A stretch of DNA of 64,000 nt. Origin: Elusimicrobiota bacterium. GTDB lineage: Bacteria > Elusimicrobiota > Elusimicrobia > JACQPE01. Where the stretch lies: positions 25,017 through 89,016 of the forward strand of contig JACQJO010000018.1 in the NCBI GenBank assembly GCA_016205025.1, read 5' to 3'. Below are positions 34,941-43,892 of this stretch, piece after piece (positions within the stretch are counted from its first letter, which is position 1; every line of letters starts with the position of its first letter). The notes under the pieces are model-generated. The model was not told where the DNA came from and ran no database searches. It was given only the letters and a program-made list of their open reading frames with translations. The translations under genes and the position numbers were made by a program.

Positions 34941-36527
34941 ATGAGCGAAGAGCGTTCCATCACCCAAACATTATCCGGAATTGAGATTAAGCCGGCCTAT
35001 GGCCCGGCGCTTGGCCGCGAAGCTTTACCTCAAAAACTGGGCGAGCCGGGCCACTTTCCTTTCACCAGGGGCATCTCCCCTTCGGGGTACCGTGCCCGCC
35101 CTTGGACCATGCGGCAGTTCTCCGGCCACGGTTCTCCCAAAGAAACCAACGAGAGGTTTAAATATCTTTTAGGGCACGGGGAAACCGGGCTTTCGGTGGC
35201 TTTTGACCTGCCCACTTTAATGGGGATTGATTCGGATGATCCAACGGCCGAAGGCGAGGTGGGCCGGGAAGGCGTGGCGGTGGACACCCTTCGGGATTTT
35301 GAGATTCTTTTTGACGGCATTGATTTAAAAAGAGTTTCCACCTCCATGACCATTAACCTGCCGGCGGTCACTCTTTTTGCGATGTATTTGAAAATCGCCG
35401 AGAAGCAAAACGTCCCTTTGGCGCGCGTTCGCGGCACCTGCCAAACCGACATCTTAAAGGAGTTCATTGCGCAAAATGAGTATCTTTTTCCGCCCGAGGC
35501 GTCGCTTCGTTTGGTGGGCGACATGATGGCCTACGCGGTGGATAACGTTCCGAAGTATTTTCCGATCTCGATCTCGGGATACCACATCCGCGAGGCGGGA
35601 GCGACAGCCGTTGAGGAGCTGGCTTTTACTTTAGCCAACGGCCGCGAGTATGTCCGGCGCATGGTCAACCGCGGTTACGACCCGGACCGTTTCGCGCGCA
35701 GTCTTTCTTTCTTTTTTGACATCCACAACTACTTTTTTGAAGAGATCGCCAAGCTCCGGGCCGCCCGGCGGTTGTGGGCCAAGTTCATGCGCGATGAGAT
35801 CGGAGCCAAAAAGGAAACATCCTGGATTCTGGCCACCCATTGCCAAACCGCGGGCGTTTCCCTGACCGCGCAGCAGCCTTTAAACAACATTATCCGCACC
35901 GCCTACCAAGCCTTAGCCGCGGTTTTAGGGGGAACGCAGAGCCTGCACACCAACTCTTTTGACGAGGCCCTTTGTTTGCCGACCGAAGAGGCGGTCCGCG
36001 TGGCTTTAAGAACCCAGCAGATCATCGCTTATGAGTCTGGCGTGACCGATACAGCCGATCCTCTGGGCGGCTCTTATTACTTGGAGTGGCTGACGGACAA
36101 GATGGAGGAGGAGGCTGGGGCCATTATCAAGGAAATCGAAACTATGGGCGGCGTGGTCAAAGGCATCACCTCCGGTTATTTTCACCGCAGGATCGCGGAT
36201 AGCGCTTATCGCCAAGAGATGGATTTAAAAGAGGGCGCGCGTAAAATCGTAGGCGTCAACACTTACGCCACGGAGAGTTCGCAGCCCGATATCTTAAAGA
36301 TCCCGGCGACGGTTGAGCGCTCCCAAAAAAGCTTTTTGTCTAAAGTTAAAAAACAGAGGCATCAGGTCCGCGTTAAAGAAGCTTTAAAAAAACTTCGCGA
36401 ATCAGCCTCGGATCCCAAAACGAACGTGATGCCGGCTGTCTTAGAAGCGGTGGGGGAGATGGCCACGGTGGGCGAAATCACAACTGTTTTCCGCGAAGCC
36501 TTCGGGCGTTATCAGCAAGCTCAATGA
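34941..36527 (+). CDS. Methylmalonyl-CoA mutase family, catalytic subunit only
   Basis: 528 aa: the substrate-binding barrel of acyl-CoA mutases, without the C-terminal B12-binding domain of about 130 residues. Motifs: FTRGISPSGYRARPWTMRQF (shown to 20), FDLPTLMG, the CoA region LSVAFDLP, and GVTDTADPLGGSYYLEWLTD. Such split large subunits (as in methylmalonyl- or 2-hydroxyisobutyryl-CoA mutases) need a separate cobalamin subunit, which is not in the window. The reaction is a carbon-skeleton rearrangement; exact substrate not readable. It opens an ATGA-coupled series. Confidence 0.9.
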   Translation: MSEERSITQTLSGIEIKPAYGPALGREALPQKLGEPGHFPFTRGISPSGYRARPWTMRQFSGHGSPKETNERFKYLLGHGETGLSVAFDLPTLMGIDSDDPTAEGEVGREGVAVDTLRDFEILFDGIDLKRVSTSMTINLPAVTLFAMYLKIAEKQNVPLARVRGTCQTDILKEFIAQNEYLFPPEASLRLVGDMMAYAVDNVPKYFPISISGYHIREAGATAVEELAFTLANGREYVRRMVNRGYDPDRFARSLSFFFDIHNYFFEEIAKLRAARRLWAKFMRDEIGAKKETSWILATHCQTAGVSLTAQQPLNNIIRTAYQALAAVLGGTQSLHTNSFDEALCLPTEEAVRVALRTQQIIAYESGVTDTADPLGGSYYLEWLTDKMEEEAGAIIKEIETMGGVVKGITSGYFHRRIADSAYRQEMDLKEGARKIVGVNTYATESSQPDILKIPATVERSQKSFLSKVKKQRHQVRVKEALKKLRESASDPKTNVMPAVLEAVGEMATVGEITTVFREAFGRYQQAQ

Positions 36528-36651
36528 AAAAAGCGACAAAAGCGATAAAGGCTAAAAAAGCGACCAAGGGAAAGGAATTGAAAATTTCTTTTATTCAGGC
36601 CTTTGTCGCCTCTTTCGCCTTTGTCGCCTCTTTCGCCTTTTCCGCGGGGGC
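36523..36651 (+). repeat. 129-bp start/signal-peptide cassette, copy 1
   Basis: Identical base for base to 37878-38006. It starts with AATGA, which at once gives the stop of the mutase gene and the ATG of the TolC gene. Inside: four nonamers (AAAGCGACA AAAGCGATA AAGGCTAAA AAAGCGACC) and, after a 30-nt spacer, an inverted-type array (CCTTTGTCG CCTCTTTCG twice). It encodes a 43-residue signal peptide (K/A-rich, then FVASFAFVASFAFSAGA). Confidence 0.95.
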
Positions 36652-37882
36652 GCAAGCCGTATTCTCTCCGATCGTTAAACGATTGAATTTGGCTGAATCC
36701 GAACGTCTGGCCAAGTTGAATAACCCCAAGCTCTTGGCGTCATTGGAGGACATCGCGATCGCGGAGCAGCGCGTGCGCATGGCCCGGCATCTGCGCCTGC
36801 CGCAGTTGGGTTTTGACGCCGCGGCCGCCACGTTTGAAGCGGAAAGGAACTTCGTTTTATACGAGGAGATGGGCGGCACCCCCTTGAGCCCTTCGGAGAA
36901 AGAAAGAATGTATCTCGGCCGCGCCACTTTAGAGCAGAATCTTTATACCGGAGGCAAAATTCAGAACGCCGTGGTTTTGGCCAAGGCGGCTTTGGAAAAG
37001 GCCAAAAGCGAGCGGGATAAAATCTCCCTTCAGGTCACCCGCGAGGTGCGTCTGCGTTTTTTGGAAAGCTTGGTTGTCCGGGAAAAGAAGCGTTTAAACG
37101 AAGATCTGATCAAGGGGTTTGAAATTTACCGGCCGCGTTCTTCCGACGCGCCGTTTTCCTACCTTCTTTGGCAGGATCACCAGATCGGTTTTGAGGACGC
37201 GGCAGCCGAGGCTGATCTTAAAGCCGAGAGGGAAACCCTTTTTGGGCTTCTGCGGTCCATCGGCATGAATCTATCGAGCGAAGTGGAGATCGCCGGCGAA
37301 ATCAAGGACCTGAAGTTTCCCCCCAAGTTGCCCGTTTTGGAGGAAGCTCTTTCCTGGGCCAGGGAATTTCGGCCGGAATACCGGACCGAGGCGCTGGCCA
37401 GCGAAATGAGCGCGGCGCAGGTGGCCATCGCGCTGGCCTCCCGCAGTCCGGTGATCAGCTTGGCCGGCATGTATGAATTTTTGGGACCGGATTTTCCTTT
37501 GCGCACCAGCAACTGGTCCGCCATGGTGCGCATGCACATGCCGTTGTCCTGGGATTCCTGGGCCACGATCCGGGAGCGGCGGGCCCAGCAAAGAAAGGGG
37601 CAGGTTGAACGCGTTAATATCGACGACCAGATCGGGCTTCAGGTGCGCCAGAGCTTTCTCGATTTGACCAATAAGTTCGCGGCCGCTGGGCGCCGCCGCG
37701 AACACTTGAAGCGCTGGCGCGAGCTTTATGGGCAAGCCTTAGCTCGAGCGGCGGGCTATGAATCCAAGATCGAAGTTTTTGAACGTTACGCCAAGGCCCG
37801 GGGTTCTTTGATCGCGGCCGAAGCCGCCGCCTTGGCGGCTCTCTATGAATTTGAGTTCGCGGTAGGGCGCGACGTCGAATGA
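36524..37882 (+). CDS. TolC-family outer-membrane efflux protein
   Basis: 452 aa. After the cassette-coded signal peptide, the mature part shows the TolC/OEP layout: LNLAESERLAKLNNPKLLAS at the start, long heptad-rich helices (RVRMARHLRLPQLGF; LYTGGKIQNAVVLAKAALEKA), then a second half with the same pattern (EALSWAREFRPEYRTEALAS). It would form the outer channel of an efflux or export system; no membrane-fusion partner is nearby. It overlaps both neighbours in ATGA. Confidence 0.85.
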   Translation: MKKATKAIKAKKATKGKELKISFIQAFVASFAFVASFAFSAGAQAVFSPIVKRLNLAESERLAKLNNPKLLASLEDIAIAEQRVRMARHLRLPQLGFDAAAATFEAERNFVLYEEMGGTPLSPSEKERMYLGRATLEQNLYTGGKIQNAVVLAKAALEKAKSERDKISLQVTREVRLRFLESLVVREKKRLNEDLIKGFEIYRPRSSDAPFSYLLWQDHQIGFEDAAAEADLKAERETLFGLLRSIGMNLSSEVEIAGEIKDLKFPPKLPVLEEALSWAREFRPEYRTEALASEMSAAQVAIALASRSPVISLAGMYEFLGPDFPLRTSNWSAMVRMHMPLSWDSWATIRERRAQQRKGQVERVNIDDQIGLQVRQSFLDLTNKFAAAGRRREHLKRWRELYGQALARAAGYESKIEVFERYAKARGSLIAAEAAALAALYEFEFAVGRDVE

Positions 37883-38006
37883 AAAAAGCGACAAAAGCGA
37901 TAAAGGCTAAAAAAGCGACCAAGGGAAAGGAATTGAAAATTTCTTTTATTCAGGCCTTTGTCGCCTCTTTCGCCTTTGTCGCCTCTTTCGCCTTTTCCGC
38001 GGGGGC
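37878..38006 (+). repeat. 129-bp start/signal-peptide cassette, copy 2
   Basis: Identical to 36523-36651; identity stops abruptly at both ends. It overlaps the TolC stop (AATGA) and supplies the ATG and signal peptide of the patatin gene. The two proteins share nothing after the cassette. Confidence 0.95.
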
Positions 38007-38976
38007 CGAGCCCCTGTTCACGCCGGATTATGCCGTTGACGATGCTTTAGCCATCCCCACTGCGCGTGAAGCGGCGACCGAGCTTTTATGGGATGTTTGG
38101 AAAGATTTGCCTCAAAGCCTGCGCGGCAAGACAGGCGTTGTTTTTTCGGGCGGCGGTGCCCGGGGCTTGGCGCATCTGGGCGTTTTGCGTCATCTGCAAG
38201 AAATCGGGTTTCCCATTGAAGCCATCGCGGCCACCAGCATGGGCGCTTTAGTCGGGGGCGCTTACGCCGTTGAAAAAAGCCTTCAAGCCGCCGAAGAGAT
38301 GGTGCGCGTCATCGGAACCGACCGGTCCACGCGGTTTAACCAGATTCACCTGGTTTCCTTGGCTTTGCGCGACGGCCTGACCTCGACGGACACGCATCAG
38401 AAATGGATTCGAAAAATAGTCAAAGATAAATCATTCGAAGAGACCGCTGTCCCTCTGGTGGTTTGCGCCACTGATTTGTCCAGCGGGGAGCTGGTTGTTT
38501 TACGTGAGGGGAAATTAACGCCCTCACTGGCGGCGGCGGCTACCATTCCGGGGCTTTACCGGCCGGTGGCGATCCGGCAGTATTTTCTAGTTGACGGTGG
38601 TTTAACCTATAACGTCCCGACCGGTTTAATCGAGCTTTTGGGCGCCGGCAACGTTTTGGTGTCGGACGTGTCGACCCACGAACTTCGCGAACCGATGACA
38701 CGGCCCCCCTCTTCGCTACGCGTGTTTTACCGCTCTCTTGAAATCGTGGGTTACAAACTGCAGGCTCATCACCCTTCCCAGGGCGATTATGTTTTGCGTT
38801 TTTATCCATCGGGACTGGAATTTTTTGAAATGTGGCGATGGCGCGAGGCCGTTGAAATCGGCGTTCATCACGCCCGCGCGCAATCCGCGCCGATGAAGCT
38901 GGCTTTTGCGGCCAAGACCCTGCGGAAAACCGGCGGGCTCTTTTTTGCTCCGGCGCAAACAGCTCAGAAGAAATGA
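37879..38976 (+). CDS. Patatin-like phospholipase, exported
   Basis: 365 aa. Oxyanion hole GGGARGLAHLGVL, nucleophile Ser in AATSMGALVGGAY (first Gly of GxSxG replaced by Ala), and catalytic Asp in FLVDGGLTYNVP. So the Ser-Asp dyad is intact. The fold resembles the RssA/NTE group. Exported by the cassette-coded signal peptide, it may act on periplasmic or outer-membrane lipids. ATGA-type overlaps on both sides. Confidence 0.88.
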   Translation: MKKATKAIKAKKATKGKELKISFIQAFVASFAFVASFAFSAGAEPLFTPDYAVDDALAIPTAREAATELLWDVWKDLPQSLRGKTGVVFSGGGARGLAHLGVLRHLQEIGFPIEAIAATSMGALVGGAYAVEKSLQAAEEMVRVIGTDRSTRFNQIHLVSLALRDGLTSTDTHQKWIRKIVKDKSFEETAVPLVVCATDLSSGELVVLREGKLTPSLAAAATIPGLYRPVAIRQYFLVDGGLTYNVPTGLIELLGAGNVLVSDVSTHELREPMTRPPSSLRVFYRSLEIVGYKLQAHHPSQGDYVLRFYPSGLEFFEMWRWREAVEIGVHHARAQSAPMKLAFAAKTLRKTGGLFFAPAQTAQKK

Positions 38977-38984
38977 GGGCTAAA

Positions 38985-39078
38985 GAGGTTCAAATGTTCA
39001 AGAGGTTCAAAAGGATTAGAAAGAGCAGTTTTTTCGCAAGCCTTTTGAACCTTTTTATCCTCTTGAACGTTTTGAACT
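38985..39078 (+). repeat. Inverted nonamer cassette fused to a TPR gene
   Basis: Arm 1: GAGGTTCAA ATGTTCAAG AGGTTCAAA AGGATTAGA. Arm 2: CCTTTTGAA CCTTTTTAT-type unit CCTCTTGAA CGTTTTGAA. It carries its own AGAGG ribosome site and ATG (38994). A copy differing at roughly one base in seven lies at 48927-49033. Confidence 0.92.
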
Positions 39079-39818
39079 TTACTTTAAGCGCGTTGCCTTT
39101 TTTTGGCGGTGAGCGTTCCCGAGAGTATAAAGATATCGAACGGCGGGCTAAAAGGGCTTTGGGTAACCGGCAATGGAGCGAAGCCCTGCAGGTGCTTGAG
39201 GAGGGCAAGCGCCGATTTTCAACCAACACGCGGTTTCGTTTGGCCCTGGCGCATCTGTACCGGCAGGTTGGGCTGTTTTCTCAAGCTCGCGAGAACGCCG
39301 AGTGGGTCATCGGGCATGATCCTGACGCCAAGGAGCGGGCCATGGCTTATCGAGAGTTGGCCTGGGCCGGCTACCGGATGTTTTTTTACGAGAATGCGCT
39401 AGAGGCGCTGGGTAATTTAAAGGAGCGCATGGACGCCGACTGGGCCCTGGAGGCTCGAATTCACATTGAGCGGCGCGATTGGCCGGCTGCCCTGGCGGCT
39501 TTGGATAGGATCGGTAACTCCAGCCAGAAGACGATTTTTTGGAAGGGTTGGGTTTTGTGGCACATGGGCCGCCATAGCCAAGCCCGGCCCCTGTTGCGCG
39601 AGGCCGCCGGATCTGATGTGAAAAAAATGTTTGATGAAGCCGCGCCATCTGGCCAAACAAATCCTTGGGTTTTGCTCGGCCATTATTGCCAAAAACAACA
39701 AAGCGGGCAGGCCATCGCGGTCACTGCGGTCAAGCCGCCCACCGCTGTGCCGGAGGAAGACAAGATTGCCTGGGAATTGTTGGGAGTCCTTGACCGCCCG
39801 GCCACGAAAAGCCCATGA
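38994..39818 (+). CDS. Exported TPR-repeat protein
   Basis: About 274 aa from the ATG at 38994, chosen because that ATG and its AGAGG are shared with the stand-alone copy at 48944; an ATG at 38973 overlapping the patatin stop is also possible. Signal peptide MFKRFKRIRKSSFFASLLNL and on to LSA, from the cassette. Mature part has TPR-like helix pairs (QWSEALQVLEEGKRRF, FRLALAHLYRQVGLFSQA, WALEARIHIERRDWPAALAA). Probably a periplasmic scaffold. Overlaps dapF in ATGA. Confidence 0.75.
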   Translation: MFKRFKRIRKSSFFASLLNLFILLNVLNFTLSALPFFGGERSREYKDIERRAKRALGNRQWSEALQVLEEGKRRFSTNTRFRLALAHLYRQVGLFSQARENAEWVIGHDPDAKERAMAYRELAWAGYRMFFYENALEALGNLKERMDADWALEARIHIERRDWPAALAALDRIGNSSQKTIFWKGWVLWHMGRHSQARPLLREAAGSDVKKMFDEAAPSGQTNPWVLLGHYCQKQQSGQAIAVTAVKPPTAVPEEDKIAWELLGVLDRPATKSP

Positions 39819-40636
39819 GAAGAGTTTTGCAGGTTCATAAATTTTCGGCTACCGGCAACACCTTTGTTCTGCTTGATTTAAGAAAGCCAAAAAACAAACG
39901 GGTTTCGGCCTCAGCCTTGCCGGCTCTGGCCCGTAGGCTTTCGGCCGAGTTTAATTCCGACGGCTTGTTGGCGATTTCTGGTTCTGTCCGTCTTATTTTT
40001 TTTAACCCCGACGGCTCGCGGGCTTTTTGCGGCAACGGCACGCGAACGGCCGGTTTTTACGAGACCCGCCATGTGCTTAAAAAAATCAAGGGCGCCGTTG
40101 ACGTGATGACGGATGACGGCTCGATTCTCGTGAGCGTTGACCGCGACCGGGCGGCTTTGGCCAAGGCCAGCTTGCCCAGGTTGTTGGCCCCGAATTCCTT
40201 GGAGCTTGATTTTGGCGCAACCCAGGGCGCGCGCGGGGCCGGCCGGTTGGAATTTTATAAAGTGGACGCCGGTTGTCCCCACGCGGTGGCTTTCGTGGGC
40301 AGCGCGGCCGCGCAAGATGTCGCGGGCTTGGGTGCCCGGGTGCGTTACCATGATTTTTTCAAACCCCGGGGAACCAATGTGGATTTCGTTGAAATCACCG
40401 GTCCCGATAGTCTTAAGATCCGAACTTATGAGCGGGGAGTGGAACGGGAAACAAAATCCTGCGGTTCGGGCGTGATGGCGTCCGTTTTTGCGGCTCAAAG
40501 TTTGGGAAAAATCCGGGCCGGCGCCGTTCGCGTTGAAACCCAAGGAGGTCCCATGACCGTGCGTTTTAACGGCAAGTCGCTGGCGTTGGAGGGAAAAGTG
40601 GAAGAAATTTTTGAGGGTGTCGCGTATTTATGTTAA
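39815..40636 (+). CDS. dapF: Diaminopimelate epimerase
   Basis: 273 aa. Both catalytic cysteines are present: FCGNGTRTAGF and KSCGSGVMAS. The N-terminal GxGNDF motif reads SATGNTFVLLD, with Asp replaced by Thr. It converts LL- to meso-DAP for lysine and peptidoglycan. First of the dapF-dapA-dapB-dapL set. Confidence 0.93.
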   Translation: MRRVLQVHKFSATGNTFVLLDLRKPKNKRVSASALPALARRLSAEFNSDGLLAISGSVRLIFFNPDGSRAFCGNGTRTAGFYETRHVLKKIKGAVDVMTDDGSILVSVDRDRAALAKASLPRLLAPNSLELDFGATQGARGAGRLEFYKVDAGCPHAVAFVGSAAAQDVAGLGARVRYHDFFKPRGTNVDFVEITGPDSLKIRTYERGVERETKSCGSGVMASVFAAQSLGKIRAGAVRVETQGGPMTVRFNGKSLALEGKVEEIFEGVAYLC

Positions 40637-41526
40637 GAGGCTGCATTACCGCTTTGGTTACCCCGTTTAAAAATGGGGAAATTGATTGGAAGTCGTTCGA
40701 GGATTTGGTTGGGCGGCAGTTGGATGCCGGCGTGGCGGGGCTCTCTCCCTGCGGCACGACCGGCGAGGCGCCGGCCTTAAGCCCGCAGGAACATTTATCA
40801 CTCATCAAAAAAGTCGTTGAGATGGCCCGCGGCCGCGCCATTGTTGTGGCCGGCTGCGGCGCCAACAGCACCAAAAAAACGATTGAGCTGGCCGGTGAGG
40901 TCGAACAATTGGGCGTTGACGCCTTGCTGGTGGTGACGCCTTATTACAACCGTCCGACTCAAAAAGGGCTTTTTGAACATTACTCGGCTTTGGCCAAGAG
41001 CGTTAAAACTCCGATCTGCATCTACAACGTGCCGGCCAGAACCGGAACCAACATCGAGCCGGCCACGGTGCTAAAATTGGCGGCCTTATTCCAACGCATC
41101 GTGGCGATCAAGGAGGCGGCCGGCAGTCTTGACCAGGTTTCGGCTTTGGTTCGAGGGTCAGGAAAAGGTTTTTCGGTTCTCTCCGGCGACGATTCCCTGA
41201 CACTCCCCATGCTTTCGGTGGGAGCGGTCGGCGTGGTTTCCGTTGTTTCCAATATCGCGGCGCGGGAGCTGTGCGATTTGATCTCGGCTTGGGATCAGAT
41301 GGACCAAGAAAAAGCTAGGCGATTACACCTTAAACTCTTCCCGCTGGCCAAGGAGTTATTTGTGGAAACAAATCCGGCTCCGGTCAAATGGGCCCTAAAA
41401 CGTTTAGGCCTGATTGCGACGGATGAACTGCGCGGCCCCCTGGTTTCTTTAAGCCGTGAAGCCGAGCCGCGCGTCCAGAGAGCCTTGCAGGACAGCGGGC
41501 TTTTAGAATTGCGGGAGGTGGCTTGA
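40630..41526 (+). CDS. dapA: 4-hydroxy-tetrahydrodipicolinate synthase
   Basis: 298 aa. Schiff-base Lys in RIVAIKEAAGS, Tyr in TPYYNRPTQ, IYNVPARTG, and CGTTGEAPALS. It condenses pyruvate with aspartate semialdehyde. Overlaps dapF by 7 nt and dapB in TGATG. Confidence 0.96.
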   Translation: MLRGCITALVTPFKNGEIDWKSFEDLVGRQLDAGVAGLSPCGTTGEAPALSPQEHLSLIKKVVEMARGRAIVVAGCGANSTKKTIELAGEVEQLGVDALLVVTPYYNRPTQKGLFEHYSALAKSVKTPICIYNVPARTGTNIEPATVLKLAALFQRIVAIKEAAGSLDQVSALVRGSGKGFSVLSGDDSLTLPMLSVGAVGVVSVVSNIAARELCDLISAWDQMDQEKARRLHLKLFPLAKELFVETNPAPVKWALKRLGLIATDELRGPLVSLSREAEPRVQRALQDSGLLELREVA

Positions 41527-42299
41527 TGAGTAGTTCAACGGATAGGATCGCGGGCCGCGTTAAAATCGTTATCAGCGGATTAAACGGCCGCATGGGCTCA
41601 CGCATCGCGAGTCTTTTAGAGGAAGGGTTTGACTCCGGCGTTCTGGCCGTCGGCGGCATTGTGCGCGAGCCCCAGCACCAAGGCTCATCGCACGCGTTTC
41701 CGATCGGCATCAAGGCGATAGATGTCATGGAGCCGGCGGATGTGTTGGTTGAGTTTACGACCCCTGCGGCCACGCTGTCTCACCTGGAAGAAATTCAGGA
41801 TGCCAAAAAAGCGGCGGTGGTGGGCACGACCGGATTGTCCGCCGAGGAGTGGAAGAGGTTTGAGGCGCTGTCGCGCAAGATAGCGATTCTTTACGACACG
41901 AATTTTTCTCTGGGCATCGCCCTGATCCGCCGGGCGATCGTTTCCGCCTTGAAAGACATTAACGCTGATTTCGATTGCTCTATCGTGGAGATTCACCACA
42001 AAGGCAAAAAGGACGCGCCCAGCGGCACGGCCAAGGACTTGGCCGAGCTTATGGTGACGGCGGTCGGCGAGAAGCCGGATGTTTTTTCCTTGAGATTGGG
42101 CGAGGTGCCGGGCGAGCATAAAATTTATTTGGCCACCCCTTATGAAGTTTTAGAATTGAGCCACCGCGTTTATTCGCGCGACGCCTTCGCGGCGGGCGCC
42201 ATTTATGCCTCCAAATGGATTTACGGCCAGAAGCCGGGGCTGTACCGGTTTTTAGACGTCTTAAACTACAACAAGGAATTCGATGCCCTTGCCCGCTGA
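41526..42299 (+). CDS. dapB: 4-hydroxy-tetrahydrodipicolinate reductase
   Basis: About 257 aa. I use the ATG at 41526 (TGATG overlap with dapA) rather than a TTG one codon earlier. Nucleotide loop ISGLNGRMGSRI, catalytic EIHHKGKKDAPSGTA. Overlaps the aminotransferase by 17 nt. Confidence 0.95.
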   Translation: MSSSTDRIAGRVKIVISGLNGRMGSRIASLLEEGFDSGVLAVGGIVREPQHQGSSHAFPIGIKAIDVMEPADVLVEFTTPAATLSHLEEIQDAKKAAVVGTTGLSAEEWKRFEALSRKIAILYDTNFSLGIALIRRAIVSALKDINADFDCSIVEIHHKGKKDAPSGTAKDLAELMVTAVGEKPDVFSLRLGEVPGEHKIYLATPYEVLELSHRVYSRDAFAAGAIYASKWIYGQKPGLYRFLDVLNYNKEFDALAR

Positions 42300-43494
42300 C
42301 GCTCCCGCTGTTTCGCGCGCCGCAAAGGGCCGGCCGGCGGCCTCCAAAGCCATGGTTAAGCTGGCCAAGCGCTTGGATGGGTTGGGAGATTATCTTTTTG
42401 TCAAAGTCCGCAGGGACGGCCCGGAACAATCTTTAACCCTGCCGCCTATTGATCTAAGCGTCGGCGATCCGGATGAGGGCGTCAGCCGCGAAATTTTGCG
42501 CGAGGCGTTTTCGGTGGCCGGGCGCGAAGCGCCCGCCACCTATCCCGCGGGGCGAGGCCTGCCGGGCTTGCGCCGCGCGATCGCGCGCTGGATGCGCGAC
42601 CGTCATGGCGTGGCCCTTGATCCTGACCGCGAGATCGTGGTTTTGTCCGGTTCCAAAGAGGGGATAGCGCATTTGATCCATGTGTTGTGCGAGCCGGGCG
42701 ACACGATGTTGATGGGTTCCATCGCCTATCCGGTTTACAGGCGGGCCACTTTTTTAGCCCAAGGGCGCGTGCAGGCTCTGCCCATGCCGGAGAAGGCAGA
42801 CTACTGGATTGATTATTCCAAGGCGCGCAAGGCCAAAGCTATTTTTGTCAATTACCCCAATAATCCCACGGGTGCCGTGGCCGGCGCCGAACAACTGCGC
42901 GATTTGGCGTTGTGGGCCAAAAAGCAGGGCGTTTTCGTGATTTCGGACGCGGCTTACAGCGAGCTGGTTTTTGAGCGACAGATATCGGCTCCCAGCATTT
43001 TGGCCGTGCCCGGCGCGCGTCCGAGAGCGGTGGAATTTCATTCGTTTTCAAAAACATTCGGGATTCCCGGGTTTCGGCTGGGCTGGGTTTGCGGCCCGGA
43101 GCCGGTTTTGTCGGCCTTACTTAAGCTCAAAGACACCTATGACTCCGGAGTCAGCAATTTCACGCAGAGAGCCGGCCAATATATATTGGAGATGCGTCAG
43201 CGCGATGAGGAGCTGGGCCGCATCCGCGATCTTTATCGCCGCCGCCGGGAGATTTTTGAAAACGGGCTCGTTTCCATGGGTCTGCGGCCTTTTCGCTCGG
43301 GAGCCACTTTTTACGTCTGGGTCAAGAGTCCTCATAAAAATTTTGCGGATGAACTGCGCCAGCGCCAAAACGTGCGCCTTGTCCCCGGGGACGGTTTTGG
43401 ACCTGGCGGAAAGGGTTTTGTACGTTTTGCTCTGTGCGCCGCCGCCCCAAAACTTTCACAAGCCATCGAAAGAATAAGAATAGCGGCGCAATGA
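42283..43494 (+). CDS. dapL: Class I/II aminotransferase, probably LL-DAP aminotransferase
   Basis: 403 aa. PLP Lys in SFSKTFGIPGFRLGW, NYPNNPTGAVAG, SDAAYSELVF, and an N-terminal DLSVGDPDEG. The place after dapA-dapB with dapF nearby, and no dapD/dapE/dapC, suggests the DapL route, which makes LL-DAP in one step from THDP. Assignment as DapL rather than another aminotransferase is from context. Confidence 0.8.
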   Translation: MPLPADAPAVSRAAKGRPAASKAMVKLAKRLDGLGDYLFVKVRRDGPEQSLTLPPIDLSVGDPDEGVSREILREAFSVAGREAPATYPAGRGLPGLRRAIARWMRDRHGVALDPDREIVVLSGSKEGIAHLIHVLCEPGDTMLMGSIAYPVYRRATFLAQGRVQALPMPEKADYWIDYSKARKAKAIFVNYPNNPTGAVAGAEQLRDLALWAKKQGVFVISDAAYSELVFERQISAPSILAVPGARPRAVEFHSFSKTFGIPGFRLGWVCGPEPVLSALLKLKDTYDSGVSNFTQRAGQYILEMRQRDEELGRIRDLYRRRREIFENGLVSMGLRPFRSGATFYVWVKSPHKNFADELRQRQNVRLVPGDGFGPGGKGFVRFALCAAAPKLSQAIERIRIAAQ

Positions 43495-43892
43495 CGCAAA
43501 CCTATCTGCTGTTGGGCGGTAACGTGGGCCGAAGAGAAAAATATTTGGAAAAAGCGCGCCGGGCGATCGCTGGGTGGCCGAAATCCCGTCTTCAACGGTT
43601 TTCTTCGATCCGAGAGACCGCTCCGGCCGGCGGGGTTTCCAAGAGATTTTTTTTAAATCAAGCAGCGGCTCTTCTGACCGACTTAAAACCCATGGCGCTT
43701 TTAATTTGGGCCAAAAAAACGGAGCTTGAACTGGGGCGCCGGCGCCGCGAGCGTTGGGGGCCCAGAGAAATTGACATTGACATTTTGCTCTACGGCGACC
43801 AGACGATCGATCATCCATTTCTTCAAATCCCGCACCCGCGCCTACCCGAACGCCCTTTCATCAAGCCTTTATTGGCCGAGGCCGGATTATGA
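43491..43892 (+). CDS. folK: HPPK, folate pathway
   Basis: About 133 aa from the ATG at 43491 (ATGA overlap). YLLLGGNVGRREKYL at the N-terminus, and the HPPK signature RWGPREIDIDILLYG with the Mg2+ Asp pair, then IPHPRLPERPFIKPL. It pyrophosphorylates hydroxymethyl-dihydropterin. Confidence 0.92.
   Translation: MTQTYLLLGGNVGRREKYLEKARRAIAGWPKSRLQRFSSIRETAPAGGVSKRFFLNQAAALLTDLKPMALLIWAKKTELELGRRRRERWGPREIDIDILLYGDQTIDHPFLQIPHPRLPERPFIKPLLAEAGL

Noticed and set aside
34779..34967. A 62-residue minus-strand reading frame between the HEAT-like protein and mutase
   Set aside because: It overlaps the mutase start, has no ribosome site and no recognisable feature.
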